From Paracoccaceae bacterium (GTDB taxonomy: Bacteria > Pseudomonadota > Alphaproteobacteria > Rhodobacterales > Rhodobacteraceae): a stretch of 61,729 nucleotides of DNA. Positions within the stretch are counted from its first letter, which is position 1. Each line of letters starts with the position of its first letter. The stretch spans positions 8,625 to 70,353 of the forward strand of contig JAPPHA010000104.1 in the NCBI GenBank assembly GCA_028874915.1. Direction: 5' to 3'. The notes under the pieces were generated by a model, which was not told where the DNA came from, did no database searches, and saw only the letters and a program-made list of their open reading frames with translations. This document shows, one piece after another, positions 52,829-61,124 of this stretch. The position numbers and the translations under genes were made by a program.

Positions 52829-52938
52829 CGCTTAACGAAGGCCGGAGCACAAACTCCGGCGACACCAGCAGTCAGACGCCCGCGAGAATCAGCTTCTCGA
52901 CGCTCAACGAAGGCCGGAGCACAAACTCCGGCGACACC
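52829..52938 (-). CRISPR. Minimal CRISPR array: two repeats, one spacer
   Basis: Two 38-bp copies at 52829-52866 and 52901-52938 differ at one position (T or C at base 5). They are separated by a 34-bp unique spacer (52867-52900), period 72. Each repeat contains the 7-bp inverted repeat GCCGGAG-CACAAA-CTCCGGC, able to form the stem-loop cut by a Cas6-type nuclease. The array lies just beyond cas2 at the end of the minus-strand cas operon. The mismatching copy is the one far from cas2, as expected for the terminal repeat. No third repeat was found on either side. Confidence 0.85.
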
Positions 52939-53074
52939 CCAAAGATTTTGGCATGAATTCAAGTTCGGACCTATTATGGGCCATCGGGCCATGAAGTGCC
53001 AGGTTCTCAGGTTCACATTGGCAGCGTGTAATCATGGATTCACACCTGTTCAGAATGCGCTCTTAGCAGATCCC
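52939..53074 (-). promoter_or_regulatory. Putative CRISPR leader
   Basis: 136 bases between the leader-side repeat and the cas2 remnant, AT-richer than the surroundings (for example around 52940-52980 and 53030-53060). By position this should be the leader carrying the array promoter, read leftwards. No promoter elements can be asserted. Confidence 0.4.
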
Positions 53075-53416
53075 TTATAGATTGGCAGCAATTCTGAGAT
53101 CAGCGGAGGTTCGCACACCCGAATTTAGAGCGACCAGGGTTGCCCGAGCTTGTGTGTGCAATTCTGCCAGAGCCGGGTTGTGGAATCCTGGATCCGCCCG
53201 GGGAGATCGATAATTGATGACCGAGTCGTGGTCCGAATCGATGGCATCTTCAATCTCTTCTTTCATGAGGACCATTCGCGTAGCAGACAGTCGACACCAA
53301 AAGACGGAAAACTGGACACGTTGGCCGTACTTGCCGCAGATATCGGCAACGCGCCGCAACTGGGCAGCGCTGGCTCCATCCGTGTCGGCGATGCCGTAAT
53401 TGGAGAGTATGTCCAA
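53075..53416 (-). pseudogene. cas2: cas2, mutated
   Basis: Read from a TTG at 53416 (probably a former ATG), 5 nt after the end of cas1: LDILSNYGIADTDGASAAQLRRVADICGKYGQRVQFSVFWCRL..., then MKEEIEDAIDSDHDSVINYRSPR. The core is unmistakably Cas2. The family start is 'xxILITYDI' with a key Asp; here it reads ILSNYGI, so that Asp is Gly. The C-terminus after VINYR does not look like Cas2 and is too long (113 aa in all against about 90-97), suggesting a frameshift. Probably not functional for spacer integration. Confidence 0.75.
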
Positions 53417-53420
53417 TGTC

Positions 53421-54437
53421 TCACCACAAGACGAATGGGGGATGAGTTGGCAAGTCCTGACGCAGGTGCCGTACGAACAATGTCTCCTGCATCGACGGTC
53501 AAGCCCACCGCCCAACGGGTTTGCCCAGCAACTGATGACGTAACGGGGACTCCTTGTGTTCCTCCCAAATGGCAATGAGGCGCTGCCGGCCGTTGTCGTT
53601 CAAATACACGCCGCCTCCCGGAGTGGAGACAAAGTTATCAGGGGCGATCTGGCGCCGGCGTACGATGGAAACAACGAATCGATCCGTCACGGCACGCAGT
53701 TCTTCTGCCAGGTCAGGGGCGAGGGAAGGACGGCCTGCACGTGGCCGATGAAGAAATCCGATTTGATAGTCGAGCCCAACGCTCTCGGCTGCGCCGGCAC
53801 ACTCGGTCACCGACATGGCACAATGAAATCCGAGCATGGCGTTGACCGGATCGCGCGGCGGACGCCGGGACCTGCCGGAAAACTCGAATTCTCCCGACGA
53901 GACCACTCGTCCGAGCGCACCGAAATAGATCCGGGCGGCTTCGCCCTCGATGCCCCGGACCGGGTTGCCGGTGTGAGCCTCGGCAAGTCGCGCGAGACGC
54001 TTTGTCATCAGCGATGCGCGTGCTTCAAGCCCGTCGGCCTCGGCCGCGTCCTTGTGATCCCTGGCCTATCTTTCCACAACCCGCCGGCTGCTTTGGGGTT
54101 TCGCCGCGCCTGTCGCCTTCGAAATCGCCAAGGCCTGGTCACGGTCGCATGCAACCCGATTCCGTGCGAGCCTCAAATGCACATTCCCGCTTGTTGGTCC
54201 GCTCACGACGAACCAGACGGCACCGTTGTTTCGGAGCGCGGCAACGCGTACGCCACGCTGGAAACATTCATCCAGCGCCGGTGTGGTTATCTGCGCGCCT
54301 CCTAAAAAGAGCAGCGCATCAATGTCCTCAAGCGGAATCCTGTGTGTACTGTCGGATGAATTCAATTGGAGTGACCCTCGTCGATGACTGATCCGGGCCG
54401 TATGGTTGCGTACGTATGCCATGCTCAGGTAGCGCAT
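53421..54437 (-). pseudogene. cas1: cas1 with two in-frame stop codons
   Basis: From ATG 54437: MRYLSMAYVRNHTARISHRRGSL, IPLEDIDALLFLGGAQITTPALDECFQRGVRVAALR, then SGPTSGNVHLRLARNRVACD. After VVER comes TAG (54066-54068), probably a former Trp. The same frame continues [90 protein letters not shown]-like sequence and GKPVGRWA. It meets TGA (53499-53501), then reads PSMQETLFVRHLRQDLPTHPPFVLW and a final TGA at 53421. The full 339 codons match Cas1 length, and metal-site residues (the Glu in [11 protein letters not shown], the His in IGFLHRP) are still present. The protein cannot be made whole without suppression. Confidence 0.85.
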
Positions 54438-54777
54438 CCGAATACGACATTGCGAAAGTACCGTTTTGCCTTGCGTGGAAATTGCGTGAGCGCCGGAAGG
54501 CAATGATCACTCAACTGGCAGGCCTCACATCGGCTGAAATCAACGGCGGGAGGCAGTTCACCAGCCAGTATCTTGCCGTGGATTGCATTTATTGCGTTGA
54601 GAAACGGTCACGCAGATTCCGAGTGAACTCGACCCGGACGCGGCGCTTAAGCCCACCGTACCATACGAAGCCGTGCGGAGTGTCGACACCCAGCATTTCC
54701 TCGAGACACAAGGCCTGTGCGCAAGCCTGCTCGAAATGCTCGATGGCGGAGATCGGAACGACGGGTTCCACAGTCAC
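54425..54777 (-). pseudogene. cas4: cas4 remnant with a large internal deletion and a frameshift
   Basis: GTG start overlapping the upstream cas stop: MTVEPVVPISAIEHFE is the Cas4 N-terminus. It joins directly to ACAQALCLEEMLGVDTPHGFVWYGGLKRRVRVEFTRNLRDRF, the region normally some 90 residues later. The first cluster Cys and the RecB-like nuclease core between them are missing. After a TAA the end of Cas4 continues in another frame: ILAGELPPAVDFSRCEACQLSDHCLPAL with the C-terminal Cys cluster, ending at TGA 54425, which overlaps the cas1 start. In type I-G systems Cas4 helps select PAM-bearing spacers and is often fused to Cas1. This copy is dead. Confidence 0.8.
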
Positions 54778-55685
54778 AGGCGTCTCGCTCCGTAGGCTCT
54801 GGTCATGTCACGATCCGAGTGAATGAACTGCACGCTCTTCCACGCGGCGTGGATTGTGTGCCGGTCCCATGTCTGCGGTTTTTCGGGGTTCCAGGTGTCA
54901 AGCAGTGCGTCGACCCCGGCCCGATCGAGAGGTTGCGTCCAGGTTGGCCAAAGAAAGTGCTGTTCAGCATTCGCAGGCTTTCGCCAACTCCGCTGCCTTA
55001 CCGTCAGATCTGCGTAGGGAGACAGTCGCCTGTCGACACCGGGTCCGCGCACGGGCAGCAATGCCAGGCCAAAGAAGGCCAGAACCTCGACAACGGGGTC
55101 CGTCCGTTTCCACGTCTCGTCCGATTGGGATCCGATCCGGGTCTGGTCGAAACCAAGCCCGTTGTCTGCCACACGCCGTCCATGCCCTTCAAGGCAGGGC
55201 TCTATCCATTCCCGGCGGGAATCAAAATCGATATGGGAATGAGCTTTGGTCAGCCGATGGTGAAGCCACTTGATCGTGCCGGGTCCGGCGGGATCGAAAG
55301 GTGCGTGTCCAGCCTCCCCATTCTCGTCGACGCAGAGATCCGTCAATGTCGAGGTCAGGGTCCAGGAATACGGATGCCGGCGCGCTGCCCGCATCCGCCC
55401 ACGCAAATCCTCTACCGTCACCTTTCGCGGTAACCGGACTCCATCGTTTGTGGATCCGTCTGTCCAGGTCTCGGCGATCGGCAAGTCGGCCAGCATGGTG
55501 CCGCACGGCCAGGCCGAAACGAGTGCGTCGACCGGATCGGTATCCCGGGCCGAGATGACTGCGACGGGCATCGCATCCCGGGACCAGTGCAACCGCAGGC
55601 GAGGTTCCAGAACCGTGACCCCGACGGCGGCCAGCCAGCCATTGACCCAATTGGCCGGAAGTCCGGGGCAGGTCACGTATCGCAT
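54774..55685 (-). CDS. Type I-G CRISPR protein, Cas8/Csb3-like or 'Cas3-extension' family
   Basis: 303 aa, ATG overlapping the cas3 stop by 13 nt. It opens RYVTCPGLPANWVNGWLAAVGVTVLEPRLRL and contains PYSWTLTSTLTDLCVDENG and DNGLGFDQTRIGSQSDETWKRTDPVVEVLAFFGLALLPVRG, ending with LDTWNPEKPQTWDRHTIHAAWK. This gene position, between cas3 and cas4/cas1, and the conserved core fit the accessory or large-subunit protein of type I-G (I-U) systems. It is intact. Whether it is the true large subunit (PAM recognition) or the Cas3-extension family cannot be settled by eye. Confidence 0.7.
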   Translation of the reverse strand: MRYVTCPGLPANWVNGWLAAVGVTVLEPRLRLHWSRDAMPVAVISARDTDPVDALVSAWPCGTMLADLPIAETWTDGSTNDGVRLPRKVTVEDLRGRMRAARRHPYSWTLTSTLTDLCVDENGEAGHAPFDPAGPGTIKWLHHRLTKAHSHIDFDSRREWIEPCLEGHGRRVADNGLGFDQTRIGSQSDETWKRTDPVVEVLAFFGLALLPVRGPGVDRRLSPYADLTVRQRSWRKPANAEQHFLWPTWTQPLDRAGVDALLDTWNPEKPQTWDRHTIHAAWKSVQFIHSDRDMTRAYGARRL

Positions 55686-58516
55686 GATTTCGCTTCCATT
55701 CCGGTGAGATCGCCGCCGGACACCGAATGGTCAGCGCGGATGACAACGGCTTCAAGCAGGGCCAGTCCCCAGTGTCCGAAGCGCCGGTTCTGGCGCAAGA
55801 AGCGACCTGGCTGATCCCAGTCGACCCGTTCCAGATTGCCCGATACCGCGACGGAGGCCCCTTCCAGTTCGCGGGTCAGTGTCAGGTTGCTTTCATCCTG
55901 AACCGGACCAACGAGCGGCCGGCCCCTTCCATGGTGGCTGACAATCAGGTGGATCAGCAGGTCTCCAGGCTCCTCATTGCCCCATAGCCCCGGCTCGGCG
56001 TCGATCCGGGCGCGAACCAGCCGAGCGGACAGCGCCTCGTGCCGTCCGCCTCTTGGCCACCCGGAATCGCGCCTCCGGGCTTCCCAAAGGTGGCGGGGCG
56101 TATTTGACTTTGCGACAGGCGCTTTCGCGGTCTCATCGGGATCAAGCCAGCGCTGAAAGCGCCTGTCGGACTTGCCGATGTCATGAAGTCGGCCGGCGCG
56201 TTCCACGGTTTCGCACAGATCGTCCGGCAGGCCGATGCATCGCGCAATGCTGCGTGCCTGATCAGCCACGGCGCGACCGTGCGTTTCGAGGTCCTGGGCT
56301 TCAGCCGCAATCGAATGTTCGTCAAACGCATTGACCGGAGGCTCGGTGGTCGGCCGTTCGACCGTCAGCCGGCACACTTCAAGACGGGACTCGATTACGC
56401 GCGGAGTCAGGGATCCAACGAAAGTCGACCATTCCTCGGCTTCCCAGTCGGCCGCACCGGCCGTGGCGCGGACAGCTTCGAGGATTTCTGCAGTCGCCTG
56501 GTTTCGGTCGTCCCAATCGATCTCTTCGCCGTCGCGTGTTTTTCCTGTCGCCAACGCGATCTGCATACCCAATCCATCGATGCCACAGAGCCGCTTGATC
56601 GCAACAGAATCCAGAGGCAATCCCTGACCGGTCAGCGACAGGTCCATGACCGGCACGGCCGCATGCGGATTCCAGCCGAACGAATCCATGAGCCCACGGT
56701 CGGAACTCAGAACGATACAGTCATGCGGACGGATCGCACTTGCGTTGGGGACCCGTTCAACCGTCACACCATCGCCGGCGAGGCGAACGTAGTCTTCATC
56801 GTTCCTCAGCGCCTCACGCACGTCACGGATCGGAACCGGGATCGACTCCCTGTCAGTGGCCCTGGGCCAGAGCCTCCTGCCTTCGTCTGGAACATGCGCC
56901 CGCCAGATGAGGGAAACGTCGTATCGGGCCCCCGTCAAACCGCTGAAATACGGTTCGACCGGCGCTTCGTCCTTCGGGGGATAGGTTGTCTTCGTCCATT
57001 CCCGGAGGATTTCCGGCATGATTTCCGGCGCCGGTCCCGGATCATCGCAGGGTTCTCCCAACACTTCGGCTATCCGTGCCGGTGAAAGGTTAACCAGGCC
57101 ATCGGAGCCGCCTGCACTCTCAAGACGCTTTCGGACTTCATCCGGTTCAACGCCATAGACCGGCCATTCCGCCTTGCCGGTGCCGCCCCTGCCGCTCTTC
57201 GGAGCCGGCAAATGCAGGTACAGGGCCCGGGCATGAGGAAATCGGCCGAGCCTGTTCAGCCGGCCAAGCCTTTGCGTTAGTGCCCGAACGCCACACTGTT
57301 CGGTAACCAGATATTCAGAATCAAGGTCGGCTCCGACCTCCAGCGTTTGCGTCGCGACGGCGATCAAATGGCGTTCGCGGGTTATGCCGGTGTTGCGGGT
57401 CGCGACCATTCCGTAAACGGGGTCAAGCAGCCAATCGCGCATCTTCTGTGCTTCGCGTTCGCGCATGCGTCCGGTCAGAAGCAGCACATCAGCGCCGAAA
57501 GTCGCTGTCATCCCGTGCAGCCGTTCGAATACCCCGCGTGCGGTGTCCGGTGTATTGGCGAACACAAGACAGGATGCCGGATGGCCTGAATTCCGGACAA
57601 GTTCGAGCGTGGCGTCAGCCAGCAAACGGACGCCACCGTCCGCTGTGAGACCGGATCGGCCAGCTGCCAGGTTCCGTAATTCCACGGGTTTGACCGCGTG
57701 GAGCCTCTCCCTGACTGTCGGATGAGCGAGGTCTTCCTCGTCAAGATCAAGGCGCGAATCGGAATCCTGATTTCCCGTCGCCGTCAACGAAACTTGCAAG
57801 GGTCGGGATCGTTCGGCAGGCAGGATGTCACGGACTAATGGTTCGCAGTCCGCAAGTGCGGGAATCAGTTGTTTGAGATGTTGGGCCAGATGGGCTTCAT
57901 CCAACAGGACAAGGCTGTCGGTTCCCGCCATGGCGGCATCGACGGAACGCAGGCTCGAACCGTAGCCGCGAAACAGAAGCCTCGAACCGTACATCGGCAG
58001 CGTGCACAACAGGACTGTCGGGCGGGACGGATCGGTCGGCGTTCGCGGTGCCACGCCGCCCCGGAGCCGGATGACCTCGAGAGGGGCTGCCGTGCTTCCC
58101 GCTGACAGTGACTGCAGCCGGTCAGCAACGCCGGCAACGATCCTGGCCGATCCCTGGTCCTCAATCTCGTCCGGGTTCATGAGCCACCGGGCCAGGGATT
58201 CGGCATGCGCGGCGGTCGCGTCCACCAACAGGCGCCTGTTGACAACCCACCAGATGCGGGTCGGCGCTCGGCGCTCCGCAGGTTCGAAGTCCGCTTCCGA
58301 GGCCAGCCACCACAGCGCAATCTCGAGGCAGGCGGTCTTGCCGAGTCCGGTCGGCACGCCGATCTCGCCGGGCCATCGCCCGTCGGCCTTCACCCGGCTC
58401 GCCAGGCGCGCTTGCCAGGGGAAGGGCTGCCTGTCGTTTATGGCCCGGTAGAATTCAGGGAAAGCGGGCATGGGCGGCAACACGGATCGCGGCCGGAAAG
58501 GGGAGGGTCCCGTCAT
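55673..58516 (-). CDS. cas3: Type I-G Cas3 helicase-nuclease (helicase first, HD domain last)
   Basis: 947 aa. The superfamily-2 helicase lies at the N-terminus: Walker A GVPTGLGKT (residues 53-61), DEAH (206-209), motif III SLTATG, and motif VI QRLGRLNRLGR (about 415-425). The HD nuclease is C-terminal: RAGRLHDIGKSDRRFQRW (about residue 775), GGRHEALSARLV and LIVSHHGRGRPL carry the metal ligands. This inverted domain order is characteristic of type I-U/I-G. All motifs look intact, so target DNA degradation should be possible. The ATG overlaps the csb2 stop (ATGA). Confidence 0.92.
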   Translation of the reverse strand: MTGPSPFRPRSVLPPMPAFPEFYRAINDRQPFPWQARLASRVKADGRWPGEIGVPTGLGKTACLEIALWWLASEADFEPAERRAPTRIWWVVNRRLLVDATAAHAESLARWLMNPDEIEDQGSARIVAGVADRLQSLSAGSTAAPLEVIRLRGGVAPRTPTDPSRPTVLLCTLPMYGSRLLFRGYGSSLRSVDAAMAGTDSLVLLDEAHLAQHLKQLIPALADCEPLVRDILPAERSRPLQVSLTATGNQDSDSRLDLDEEDLAHPTVRERLHAVKPVELRNLAAGRSGLTADGGVRLLADATLELVRNSGHPASCLVFANTPDTARGVFERLHGMTATFGADVLLLTGRMREREAQKMRDWLLDPVYGMVATRNTGITRERHLIAVATQTLEVGADLDSEYLVTEQCGVRALTQRLGRLNRLGRFPHARALYLHLPAPKSGRGGTGKAEWPVYGVEPDEVRKRLESAGGSDGLVNLSPARIAEVLGEPCDDPGPAPEIMPEILREWTKTTYPPKDEAPVEPYFSGLTGARYDVSLIWRAHVPDEGRRLWPRATDRESIPVPIRDVREALRNDEDYVRLAGDGVTVERVPNASAIRPHDCIVLSSDRGLMDSFGWNPHAAVPVMDLSLTGQGLPLDSVAIKRLCGIDGLGMQIALATGKTRDGEEIDWDDRNQATAEILEAVRATAGAADWEAEEWSTFVGSLTPRVIESRLEVCRLTVERPTTEPPVNAFDEHSIAAEAQDLETHGRAVADQARSIARCIGLPDDLCETVERAGRLHDIGKSDRRFQRWLDPDETAKAPVAKSNTPRHLWEARRRDSGWPRGGRHEALSARLVRARIDAEPGLWGNEEPGDLLIHLIVSHHGRGRPLVGPVQDESNLTLTRELEGASVAVSGNLERVDWDQPGRFLRQNRRFGHWGLALLEAVVIRADHSVSGGDLTGMEAKSCDT

Positions 58517-59919
58517 CCGTCATCCTCCGAAATCGGCTCGCACAGCCCGAAGCCGCGCTGGCGGCCGGATCCGACAACGACCGGCCCCGAAATCGGTTCG
58601 TCGAAATGCAGTTCGACATGCGAATAGGGAAGACCCGGCCGGCCCGGGCGGTTCACCTCTACGGGAGCCAGGTCGAGCGCTCCTGACCGAAACGGAGTGC
58701 GCGACGAACGGAATCTCACCGGTTCCGGCAGACGGGCATGGCGGCACCAGCGCGCGATCTCCTGAAGGTCAAGAGTTCGCCGCCTCTCGTGGATCGCGGG
58801 AACGGCCGTAACCCAAACATTCGACGGGCGGCACCAGCGCCCGGGGTTGACGGCCCATGCGCCCTCATCGCCTCTTCCGGGCGAAACCGACACATCCACG
58901 CCTCGGCCAGAGAGCCGTCTGATGTCCATCGCGGCATCGCGGGCCTGTGACCGGGTGCCGGCGTCAGCGTCTGGAGGCAGCCATAAAGCCAGGCCTTGCA
59001 GACGTCCGTGCGACCACGGGCCACCCACGTCGGGCAGCGCCAGATAGCGTGCGAGTTCATAGCCTCTTGCCTTGAAACCGTGGCCGTGCAGCAACGGGGA
59101 CGGTTCGCCATGCATGCGCTGGTGGCGGCTGAGAACAGCTTCCTTGAACAAGGCCGTCAGCGAGGAAATCCGGCGCCCGGACAGCGCGGGACGAAGGGCA
59201 AGCCACGCGACCACGTTGCCCTTGATGTCTTCGCGGGCAGATTCCGGCGACCGATACCGCGCTTCGTGCCGCAATGCAGGAAACTGCGAACGGGTGACCG
59301 AAGCGCCGTGCTTCCGCCACTCGGCATACACGTGGTCGAACCTTTCAAGATCGCCGCGCCTGGGCACGGCGATGGTCATGTCCCCGTCGGGATCCGGGAC
59401 AAACACATCGGTCGGGTCCGCCGGCCGCTCAACAATACCGACGGACACGCGCACCGGGGAGTCGGAGGCGCCCAGATACCCTATGCGTGCCGCGCGTCGC
59501 CCGAGGCCCTCCAGCACCTTGGCTGTCGGCTCATTTTCCCACACGTAAACGACCCGGGGGTCACGCGGCGCCACGCGCACGCCCGGTCTGGCAAGCGCGC
59601 CCTTCCGTCCGAGATACTCCTGGTGGGTGGACCTTGCCGCAGAACCTTCGTGCCGGACGACAAATCTCGGTCGAAGAGATTGATGATGAATGTGCGGATC
59701 GGCACGAATCACAGGCGGTGGCAGGCCCTCGAACCATGAGAGTTCGGAACCGTCCGTCACCCGGCAGTTCTCTCCGGTTCCGTCTGCCGCGACGAAGGCA
59801 GCGAACAGGCGCGCAGGAGCAGGTGGCCACTCGCCCCGATCCAGTCGCCCGGTGTTGGCAATGCCGTCCGGATCGCCCCGGAACGTGCCATGGAGGAACT
59901 CCAGAGAGACCGTGAACAT
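58513..59919 (-). CDS. csb2: Type I-G Cas5-Cas6 fusion (Csb2 / GSU0054 family)
   Basis: 468 aa. The N-terminal Cas5-like RAMP part is FTVSLEFLHGTFRGDP... with RLDRGEWPPAPARLFAAFVAA. The C-terminal Cas6-like part ends with the Gly-rich loop SGPVVVGSGRQRGFGLC typical of RAMP proteins. It also carries several His residues that could serve crRNA cleavage (for example HGHGFKARGYE). It is expected to process the repeat stem-loop and cap the crRNA 5' handle in the effector complex. Its ATG shares the final base region with the csb1 stop, and its stop overlaps cas3, so the three genes are translated together. Intact. Confidence 0.88.
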   Translation of the reverse strand: MFTVSLEFLHGTFRGDPDGIANTGRLDRGEWPPAPARLFAAFVAADGTGENCRVTDGSELSWFEGLPPPVIRADPHIHHQSLRPRFVVRHEGSAARSTHQEYLGRKGALARPGVRVAPRDPRVVYVWENEPTAKVLEGLGRRAARIGYLGASDSPVRVSVGIVERPADPTDVFVPDPDGDMTIAVPRRGDLERFDHVYAEWRKHGASVTRSQFPALRHEARYRSPESAREDIKGNVVAWLALRPALSGRRISSLTALFKEAVLSRHQRMHGEPSPLLHGHGFKARGYELARYLALPDVGGPWSHGRLQGLALWLPPDADAGTRSQARDAAMDIRRLSGRGVDVSVSPGRGDEGAWAVNPGRWCRPSNVWVTAVPAIHERRRTLDLQEIARWCRHARLPEPVRFRSSRTPFRSGALDLAPVEVNRPGRPGLPYSHVELHFDEPISGPVVVGSGRQRGFGLCEPISEDDG

Positions 59920-61124
59920 CAGTCTTCGAACTCCGGCCAGGTTTCCAGGATCGTTTTCTTCAGTTGCACTTTGGGCTTCAGCAGGACCTGCCGGCTCCAG
60001 CCATCCAGCGGAACGCCCGCTGCCTCGGCATGTGCCCTGGCATTCTGCAGAAGGTTGCCCGTCGCTTGACGGTCGCCCGCGTCACAAAGCTCGTCCTTGC
60101 CGCCGCCAAGCCATGTGGCTGTTGTCGTGCGGGGTTCCAGTTCGGCGCCAGAGCGCAGGGCAAAACCTCGACCGAAGGCAAGGTTGTGGGCATGGAGCCC
60201 AAGAGCGACGAGCAAGGCACGCGCCGCTGCATCCGCATCCGGGCGGTTGTCGCCGAGACCGACACGGCGGAGTTGGGCAAACGACAGGGTCGCATGCTGC
60301 GTTATGCGTGCGAACGAAACGGCCGCCGGCGTCTCTTCCGACTCACGGAACAGGGCCTGGCCATGCCCGATTTCCGAGAGTCGCGTACCCTTTCCTTCGG
60401 TGGTCCGGCCACGGGTTCTTGTTTCGGTCGTGATGTCCCACTTCGTCTGATCGTCGGAATCGAACTGCAGCTTGGTATCGACATTGAGATTCAACGGATC
60501 GCCCTTCATCCCCTGGATCCGGGTTTCCGCCGTCGCCGGTTGCCAACCGACGATTTCCGATACCCAGGACCGCGCATGCTTGCTGTTGGTGCGCTTCTTG
60601 CCGAGATGCGACTGCCAGAATCCGAACAGCAGGGACTGTGGAAACCATGCGATCAGCGGACCGCAGGTCTGCGCGGTCGCTCCGAAGATGTCCTTGCCAG
60701 TCTTCGTTGTCAGGAAGTTCTCTTCATCCAGCATGGCATCGCGCAGGTACGCATCGGCGTTGCGATGCGGAAACTGGAGGCTTGAGATCATGCGCGGGAG
60801 ATGCGACGGCAGATGGGTCAGATCTGAGAGGTCGAGAACAAACTCCGGAATGCCAACCGACTCGCGTTCCCTGCGTAGTGCGTCTTCCAGACGATTGGCC
60901 TGTGACGGTACATTGTCTATCACAATGACGTGCACAGGCTCCGTGTCGTCGACGCTCGCCCATCTGCGATCGTCCTGGAACCGTGCACCGGCATACACCG
61001 CAGGTTTGACGGTTCCACCGGGTCCGGCCAGTGGCTCGAGCTCCGCGTGCAGCCTTACTCCGCTATCCGAAGAGGTGTCGGAGCATCCTCGAATCAGGGC
61101 ATCGAGATCGATTGTTCGTGTCAC
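59919..61124 (-). CDS. csb1: Type I-G Cas7 (Csb1 / GSU0053 family)
   Basis: 401 aa from a GTG at 61124 with the ribosome site AAGGAAAA; upstream codons to 61259 are unconserved. The family core is VRLHAELEPLAGPGGTVKPAVYAG, then VHVIVIDNVPSQANRLEDALRRE, PRMISSLQFPHRNADAYLRDAMLD, and ALGLHAHNLAFGRGFALRSG. Cas7 polymerises along the crRNA and forms the backbone of the interference complex. First gene of the cas operon; intact. Confidence 0.9.
   Translation of the reverse strand: MTRTIDLDALIRGCSDTSSDSGVRLHAELEPLAGPGGTVKPAVYAGARFQDDRRWASVDDTEPVHVIVIDNVPSQANRLEDALRRERESVGIPEFVLDLSDLTHLPSHLPRMISSLQFPHRNADAYLRDAMLDEENFLTTKTGKDIFGATAQTCGPLIAWFPQSLLFGFWQSHLGKKRTNSKHARSWVSEIVGWQPATAETRIQGMKGDPLNLNVDTKLQFDSDDQTKWDITTETRTRGRTTEGKGTRLSEIGHGQALFRESEETPAAVSFARITQHATLSFAQLRRVGLGDNRPDADAAARALLVALGLHAHNLAFGRGFALRSGAELEPRTTTATWLGGGKDELCDAGDRQATGNLLQNARAHAEAAGVPLDGWSRQVLLKPKVQLKKTILETWPEFED

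Noticed and set aside
22779-54068. Recoded amber codon as the main explanation of the three in-frame TAGs
   Set aside because: TAG also ends an intact gene (8652-8654), and the affected genes lie in regions with frameshifts and deletions, so ordinary decay is simpler.
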